The translations under genes were made by a program, and so were the position numbers. From Eubacteriales bacterium (GTDB lineage: Bacteria; Bacillota; Clostridia; Oscillospirales; Oscillospiraceae), in NCBI GenBank assembly GCA_030536515.1, contig JAUNPV010000011.1, forward strand, positions 16,883 through 80,882: 64,000 nucleotides of DNA, written 5' to 3'. The notes beneath the pieces were generated by a model. It saw nothing but the letters and a program-made list of their open reading frames with translations, was not told the DNA's origin and searched no databases. Positions 59,007 to 64,000 of this stretch are shown here, one piece after another. Each line of letters begins with the position of its first letter. Within the stretch, counting starts at the first letter, position 1.

Positions 59007-61628
59007 TTACTTGAGGGCTGCCTGTGCAGCGGCCAGTCTTGCGATGGGCACGCGGAAGGGGCTGCAGGAAACGTAGTCCAGGCCGATTTTGTGGCAGAAC
59101 TCCACGCTCATGGGGTCGCCGCCGTGCTCGCCGCAGATGCCGGTGTGCATGGTGGGACGGACTTTCTTGCCCTTCTCCACGGCCATTTCCATCAGCATAC
59201 CCACGCCGGTCTGGTCCAGCTTGGCGAAGGGGTCGTTTTCGAAAATCTTGGCATCGTAGTAGGCATCCAGGAACTTGCCGGCATCGTCACGGGAGAAGCC
59301 GAAGGTCATCTGGGTCAAATCGTTGGTGCCGAAGCAGAAGAACTCAGCCTCGGTGGCGATGGCATCGGCGGTCAGGCAGGCTCTGGGAATCTCAATCATG
59401 GTGCCCACCTCGTAGTGCAGGTCCATACCGGCGGCGGCGATTTCCTCGTCGGCGGCCTTGACCACGATGTCCTTGACGAATTTCAGCTCCTTGACCTCGC
59501 CGGTCAGGGGAATCATAATCTCGGGCACCAGCTTCCAGTCGGGATGGCGGCCCTTGACGGCCAGAGCGGCCCGGATGACGGCCCGGGTCTGCATGGCGGC
59601 AATTTCGGGATAGGTGACGGCCAGACGGCAGCCACGGTGGCCCATCATGGGGTTGAACTCATGCAGGGAGGCAATGATATCCTTAATCTGCTGGACGGTC
59701 TTGCCCTGGGTCTTGGCCAGCGCGGCGATGTCCTCCTCGGTGGTGGGGACGAACTCATGGAGCGGGGGGTCCAGGAACCGGATGGTCACGGGGTAGCTTT
59801 CCATGGCCTCGTACAGGGCCTCAAAGTCGGCCTGCTGCATGGGCAGAATCTTCGCAAGAGCGGCCTCCCGCTCCTCGGCGGTGTCGGAGCAAATCATCTC
59901 ACGGAAGGGAGCGATACGGCCCTCCTCGAAGAACATATGCTCCGTCCGGCACAGGCCGATGCCCTCTGCACCCAGGGAGCGGGCCTTGATGGCATCCCGG
60001 GGGGTGTCGGCATTGGTGCGGACCTTCAGCCGGCGGTACTTGTCGGCCCAGGCCATGATGCGGCCGAACTCACCGGCGATGGTGGCCTCCACAGTGGGAA
60101 TCTGGCCGTCGTAAATGCAGCCGGTGGAGCCGTCCAGGCTCAGGTAGTCGCCCTCGTGGTAGGTCTTGCCGTCCAGGGTGAACTTCTTGTTCTCCTCGTC
60201 CATGGCAATGGCGCCGCAGCCGGAGACACAGCACTTGCCCATGCCACGGGCCACAACGGCAGCGTGGGAGGTCATGCCGCCCCGGACGGTGAGAATGCCC
60301 TGGGCAGCCATCATGCCCTCAATGTCCTCAGGGCTGGTTTCCAGACGGACCAGGACCACCTTCTCGCCACGCTCGGCCCAGGCCTTTGCGTCCTCGGCGG
60401 AGAAGACGATCTTACCGCAGGCAGCGCCGGGAGAGGCGGCCAGAGCACGGGCGGCGGGGACGGCGTTCTTCAGAGCGGCAGCGTCAAACTGGGGATGCAG
60501 CAGGGTGTCCAGGGTCCGGGGCTCGATCATGGCAACTGCCTGCTTTTCGTCGATCATGCCCTCGTCCACCAGGTCGCAGGCGATCTTCAGAGCGGCGGGG
60601 GCGGTGCGCTTGCCGTTACGGGTCTGCAGCATATACAGCTTGCCGTTCTCAACGGTGAACTCCATATCCTGCATATCATGGTAGTGGTTCTCCAGGATCT
60701 GGCAGACAGAGGTGAACTGGGCAAAAGCCTGGGGGAACTTGTCGGCCATTTCGCTGATGGGCATGGGGGTCCGGACACCGGCCACCACGTCCTCGCCCTG
60801 GGCGTTGGTCAGGAACTCGCCGAACAGCTTCTTCTCGCCGGTGGCAGGGTTCCGGGTAAAGGCCACGCCGGTGCCGCAGTCGTCGCCCATGTTGCCGAAG
60901 GCCATGGACTGGACGTTGACGGCGGTGCCCCAGGAGTAGGGAATGTCGTTTTCACGGCGGTAGACGTTGGCACGGGGGTTGTCCCAGGAGCGGAACACGG
61001 CCTTGATGGCGCCCATCAGCTGCTCCTTGGGGTCGGTGGGGAACTCCTCGCCCAGCTTGGCGAAGTACTCCGCCTTGAACTGACCGGCCAGGTCCTTCAG
61101 GTCCTCGGCGGACAGCTCCACGTCCTGGGTCACGCCCTTGGCCTGCTTCATGCGGTCGATGAGGGCCTCAAAGTACTTTTTGCCCACCTCCATGACCACG
61201 TCGGAGTACATCTGGATAAAGCGGCGGTAGCAGTCCCAGGCCCAGCGGGGGTTGCCGGACTTGGCTGCCAGCACAGCCACCACGTCCTCGTTCAGGCCCA
61301 GGTTCAGGATGGTGTCCATCATGCCGGGCATGGAGGCGCGGGCGCCGGAGCGGACGGAGACCAGCAGCGGGTTCTCCTTGTCGCCGAACTTCTTGCCGGT
61401 GATTTCCTCCAGCTTTTCCACATATGCCATGATTTCAGCCTGGATATCGTCGTTGATTTTCCGGCCGTCCTCATAATACTTGGTGCAGGCCTCGGTGGAA
61501 ATGGTAAAGCCCTGGGGGACAGGCAGACCGATGTTGGTCATTTCGGCCAGGTTGGCACCCTTGCCGCCCAGCAGCTCGCGCATTTTGCCGCTTCCTTCAG
61601 TAAACAGGTAAACATACTTGTGAGACAT
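59007..61628 (-). CDS. ppdK: Pyruvate, phosphate dikinase
   Basis: Cytoplasmic enzyme of 873 residues interconverting pyruvate, ATP and phosphate with PEP, AMP and pyrophosphate, a glycolytic/gluconeogenic step of many anaerobes. The N-terminal ATP-grasp part begins KYVYLFTEGSGKMRELLGGKGANLAEM; the swivelling His domain has GGMTSHAAVVARGMGKCCVSG with the phospho-His; the C-terminal PEP barrel shows TEHMFFE, MGHRGCRL and FGTNDLTQMTFGFSRDD. Full length. Codon bias is strong, as for a highly expressed gene. Confidence 0.97.
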   Translation of the reverse strand: MSHKYVYLFTEGSGKMRELLGGKGANLAEMTNIGLPVPQGFTISTEACTKYYEDGRKINDDIQAEIMAYVEKLEEITGKKFGDKENPLLVSVRSGARASMPGMMDTILNLGLNEDVVAVLAAKSGNPRWAWDCYRRFIQMYSDVVMEVGKKYFEALIDRMKQAKGVTQDVELSAEDLKDLAGQFKAEYFAKLGEEFPTDPKEQLMGAIKAVFRSWDNPRANVYRRENDIPYSWGTAVNVQSMAFGNMGDDCGTGVAFTRNPATGEKKLFGEFLTNAQGEDVVAGVRTPMPISEMADKFPQAFAQFTSVCQILENHYHDMQDMEFTVENGKLYMLQTRNGKRTAPAALKIACDLVDEGMIDEKQAVAMIEPRTLDTLLHPQFDAAALKNAVPAARALAASPGAACGKIVFSAEDAKAWAERGEKVVLVRLETSPEDIEGMMAAQGILTVRGGMTSHAAVVARGMGKCCVSGCGAIAMDEENKKFTLDGKTYHEGDYLSLDGSTGCIYDGQIPTVEATIAGEFGRIMAWADKYRRLKVRTNADTPRDAIKARSLGAEGIGLCRTEHMFFEEGRIAPFREMICSDTAEEREAALAKILPMQQADFEALYEAMESYPVTIRFLDPPLHEFVPTTEEDIAALAKTQGKTVQQIKDIIASLHEFNPMMGHRGCRLAVTYPEIAAMQTRAVIRAALAVKGRHPDWKLVPEIMIPLTGEVKELKFVKDIVVKAADEEIAAAGMDLHYEVGTMIEIPRACLTADAIATEAEFFCFGTNDLTQMTFGFSRDDAGKFLDAYYDAKIFENDPFAKLDQTGVGMLMEMAVEKGKKVRPTMHTGICGEHGGDPMSVEFCHKIGLDYVSCSPFRVPIARLAAAQAALK

Positions 61629-61707
61629 TCACATATACCCCTTTCGATTTTGTGTTCACTTTCCGATTTTTTTGTTGCATTTTTGACTTGTTTCGTAACG
61701 CCCGTAT

Positions 61708-61736
61708 AGTATAGCACGCTCCCGGCGGAAATGCAA
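61708..61736 (-). promoter_or_regulatory. ppdK promoter
   Basis: Minus strand TTGCAT (61731-61736), 17 bp, TATACT (61708-61713), followed by an 80-base AT-rich leader. Confidence 0.8.
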
Positions 61737-61806
61737 ATGGTTTTGCAAAATTTATTGCATTTTTACGAAATTTTATTCTCTTTTTTGTGACTTGCGCCCC
61801 GGCGGC

Positions 61807-61843
61807 GCAAAAAACCCGGGAACGCCTACGAAGCGTTCCCGGG
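61807..61843 (-). terminator. Terminator after the DUF6020-like gene
   Basis: CCCGGGAACGC pairs with GCGTTCCCGGG; the minus strand runs into TTTTTTGC. The gene's stop codon lies in the stem. Confidence 0.88.
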
Positions 61844-63628
61844 AATATCGCCGGAAATTTTTGGAACACCCTTTTCCGCCCGAAAAACCGTCAGCGGCAG
61901 CACCAGCGGCACGGTGACAAACACGGGATAGGCATACCGGAACTCCGCAAACACCGGCGTTCCCACCCAGAGCCCCAGCAGAATCACCAGCGTCGGCAGG
62001 CCCAGGTACCATTCCTCCCGGCCCTTCACGGCGCACAGAATCATGCACAGCAGCAAAATCCAGACCTGGAAGCCGATGCCGAACAGAGGCTGGGCCACCA
62101 GCGGCAGCCGCTGCTGGACATGGAACAGCCCGGCAAAGGCCTCCTTCACGGGATTTTCCAGCGCAGGCCGCACAATGCCCAGCTCGGCCCCCCGCTGGGC
62201 ATCCAGGTCCGGCTCGGGCCAAATCCAGTAGTTGTACCCGGCGTTCCAGTAGCCAACGGTCTCGTCCACCCAGGCCTTCAGGTAGGTCCAGGGGTGCTGG
62301 ACCCCCAGCCGGAGCCACAGCCCGGCGTAGGTCCCCAGGTTCTCCCGGAGATAGTCCTGCCGGTCCCTCCGGAAGGCCTCGAATTTCATATTGTTGACGG
62401 ACAGGGGGTCGTGAAGGGCCTTCACCTGCTCCAAATCAAAAATCTCCTCCAGCAGTGCCAGGTCGGCCTCAGAAACCGCCTCCCCCTCGGCCACCACCCG
62501 GGTGACCTGCTGGAAGGGAATGGCCAGGGCCTCCACGAAGTCCGTATCCGGCACCTCCAGCGCATCCAGCACCGGCCCGTTGCACAGCCACCCCACCGCC
62601 AGCACGGCGCAGAGGATGACCAGCAGCCTTTTCCCAAGCCGCCGGACCGAGGGAACCAGCACCAGGGTCAGCACCAGGCAGGCATACAGCCCGTTGGTCC
62701 GCATCAGGCAGAAAAACAGGCTGCCAACGGTGAACACGGCGGCATTCCGCTTAGAGCTGCCCAGGCCCTTCAAAATCCGGTACAGGGCCGTCACCATGGT
62801 CAGGGCCCCCAAGGAAAAGGGGATGTCCTTCCAGAGGGTCACGCTGTAGGCGATGTTGTAGGCCGCCAGGCCGTACACGGCGGCCACCGGGGCCAGACAC
62901 CACCGGGGCATTCCCGCCTGGTACAGGGTCACCAGCACGTAGGCAAAGGCCGCCGCCATGGCCATGCTTTGCAGGACGGCGTAAATCCCCACGGACCCGC
63001 TCATATCCAGCCCCAGCAGGCCCCCGGCCTCCAGGCAGAGCTTCACCACCATGGTGTGCCAGAAGGGGCTGGTGTTGTCATACCGGCCGGTGACGCACTG
63101 GGCCACCGCCGAAAAGGAATCCCGGGAAAACAGCCCCGGATAGGCGGCAAAGAAGAAATACAGCAGATAAACCGCCCAAATCACCCCAAAGCTCCCCCAG
63201 AACACCCGTTTGGGGTGGCTGCACCCCCGGGGCTTCACCATCAGGGGCAGCCGCCGGATGCCAAGACCCACAATCTGCCAGCCCACGCAGAAGCCCCCCG
63301 CCAGGGAGAGGGCAGCCTCCAGCGGGGCCTGGTCAAAGGCCGGGTAGTTGGCCAGCACGGTAGCCAGGCCATAGACCCCGGCCGCCAGCCCGGCCACCAC
63401 CGACTCCCGCCGGGTCAGCCGCCGGGGCCGCAAAGCCCCCTCCGCCATCCCCAGCACCGCCAAAGCCATGCAAATCAGGTACAGCCCGTCAAATTTATTA
63501 AACCGGTCGCCGTTGACGCTGTAAAGCTCAAACCGACTGATGCACCGGAACCAGATAACCATAAGCCCCGCCTGGACCGCAGCCAAAACCAGCCGCCCCC
63601 AGTCCGGTTTCTTTTTCAAACCAGCCAT
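61826..63628 (-). CDS. Large polytopic membrane protein (DUF6020-like, GT-C type)
   Basis: Membrane protein of 600 residues with about 12 hydrophobic segments and an extracellular stretch of roughly 150 residues between the later ones. FFFAAYPGLFSRDSFSAVAQCVTGRYDNTSPFWHT contains an Asp in the first large loop, the position of the catalytic acid in GT-C glycosyltransferases, and the family labelled DUF6020 has this look. The likely role is transfer of sugars from lipid carriers outside the membrane, but this is inference. It stands alone. Confidence 0.72.
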   Translation of the reverse strand: MAGLKKKPDWGRLVLAAVQAGLMVIWFRCISRFELYSVNGDRFNKFDGLYLICMALAVLGMAEGALRPRRLTRRESVVAGLAAGVYGLATVLANYPAFDQAPLEAALSLAGGFCVGWQIVGLGIRRLPLMVKPRGCSHPKRVFWGSFGVIWAVYLLYFFFAAYPGLFSRDSFSAVAQCVTGRYDNTSPFWHTMVVKLCLEAGGLLGLDMSGSVGIYAVLQSMAMAAAFAYVLVTLYQAGMPRWCLAPVAAVYGLAAYNIAYSVTLWKDIPFSLGALTMVTALYRILKGLGSSKRNAAVFTVGSLFFCLMRTNGLYACLVLTLVLVPSVRRLGKRLLVILCAVLAVGWLCNGPVLDALEVPDTDFVEALAIPFQQVTRVVAEGEAVSEADLALLEEIFDLEQVKALHDPLSVNNMKFEAFRRDRQDYLRENLGTYAGLWLRLGVQHPWTYLKAWVDETVGYWNAGYNYWIWPEPDLDAQRGAELGIVRPALENPVKEAFAGLFHVQQRLPLVAQPLFGIGFQVWILLLCMILCAVKGREEWYLGLPTLVILLGLWVGTPVFAEFRYAYPVFVTVPLVLPLTVFRAEKGVPKISGDIPGNAS

Positions 63629-63699
63629 AATTTCACCTGTTTATCACAAATTTCTGGGTTTATGATACCATTAAAAGGTCATGGAGTCAATAGAAGAAC

Positions 63700-63960
63700 A
63701 CACCGCAGGGCGGCCCGACCCCAGGCCGCCGGGCAGTGATGGGACCCGGGAAGTCAGGTCCTCGTTTCATGGGGGATTCTTGTTTAAGAAAAAAGCGTCA
63801 AGATACAATACCTCGCCGCCCTTTCACGGAAATGCCCCCGGCGACGCACCAAAATACCTTCCCCCGGGGGGAAGGTGGCCGAGCGCAGCGAGGTCGGATG
63901 AGGGATGGCGTGCACTGGAACCTTGTACACTACCTTGCCGCCCTGCGTAGGGGAGGGGCT
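63700..63960. repeat. Palindromic repeats at the right edge
   Basis: The 372-bp end of the window (63629-64000) has no gene. It holds GGGCGGCCCGACCCCAGGCCGCC (63708-63730) and a family A half element (63854-63925) with tag GAGCGCAGCGAGGTC whose right end is replaced by a GTAGGGGAGGGG sequence like family B. Confidence 0.7.
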
Positions 63961-64000
63961 TGCCCCCAATGTCACTAAGTTAAGAAAAGCTGGGTCTCGC

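Overview
The window is a dense, GC-rich chromosomal segment of a low-motility anaerobic Firmicute, most likely Oscillospirales (Clostridium cluster IV) from an animal gut. That placement is inference. It rests on GC-rich codon use with Gram-positive promoters (TTGACA, 17 bp, TATAAT) and AGGAGG-type ribosome binding sites, YesM/YesN-type two-component regulation, FeoA/FeoB with a Cys-rich companion, hybrid cluster protein, pyruvate phosphate dikinase, and many GTG/TTG starts. No rRNA, tRNA, CRISPR array, phage or complete insertion sequence was seen.

Layout. Positions 1-10115 hold an L-arabinose locus: a binding lipoprotein, ABC ATPase, two permeases, FGGY kinase, isomerase and (cut by the window edge) epimerase on the minus strand, with a divergent GntR/LacI-type AraR-like regulator. 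Positions 10180-10514 carry a probable type I toxin-antitoxin pair. Positions 10511-14774 encode a response regulator, histidine kinase and a second sugar-binding lipoprotein that is a paralogue of the arabinose one, plus a small zinc-ribbon membrane protein. Positions 14957-17837 are an iron module (DtxR-like regulator, FeoA, FeoB, small Cys-rich protein). Positions 17857-20860 are a nitrosative-stress style module (Crp/Fnr regulator divergent from ferredoxin-hcp). Positions 21114-23089 are an SOS-type Y-family polymerase with a YolD-like partner. Positions 23016-24345 are two DUF2975-like membrane paralogues with an XRE regulator.

Positions 25001-33204 hold housekeeping and redox genes: flavoproteins, an amidohydrolase, MntP, a divergent peptide deformylase, HisS, methylglyoxal synthase, MinD and Pta. 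Positions 33928-37394 hold a sigma/anti-sigma-like pair and a uracil permease. Positions 37636-45071 hold a MATE exporter, an MBL hydrolase, a DUF4091 protein, a ZIP transporter, an ABC exporter and an AraC/GyrI-like regulator. Positions 45712-48697 are an isolated polysaccharide priming transferase and chain-length protein. Positions 49074-50222 encode PRPP synthetase, 50796-55957 a BMP-type nucleoside ABC transporter, and 56609-63628 an XRE protein, a small membrane protein, a nitrilase-family enzyme, PpdK and a large membrane protein.

The intergenic space is unusual. It is filled with several families of palindromic repeats built from swappable short hairpins (24.4-25.0, 26.4, 28.3-28.6, 30.5-30.7, 33.3-33.8, 50.4-50.5, 58.5-58.8 and 63.7-63.95 kb). 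There is also a 186-bp run of back-to-back hairpins at 45.2 kb, and a 279-bp nested inverted repeat at 56.2-56.5 kb whose ends resemble a tRNA T-arm plus acceptor strand. These, with the toxin-antitoxin locus, are the most unexpected contents.

All functional calls are from reading motifs and translated sequence by eye. No database search was run.
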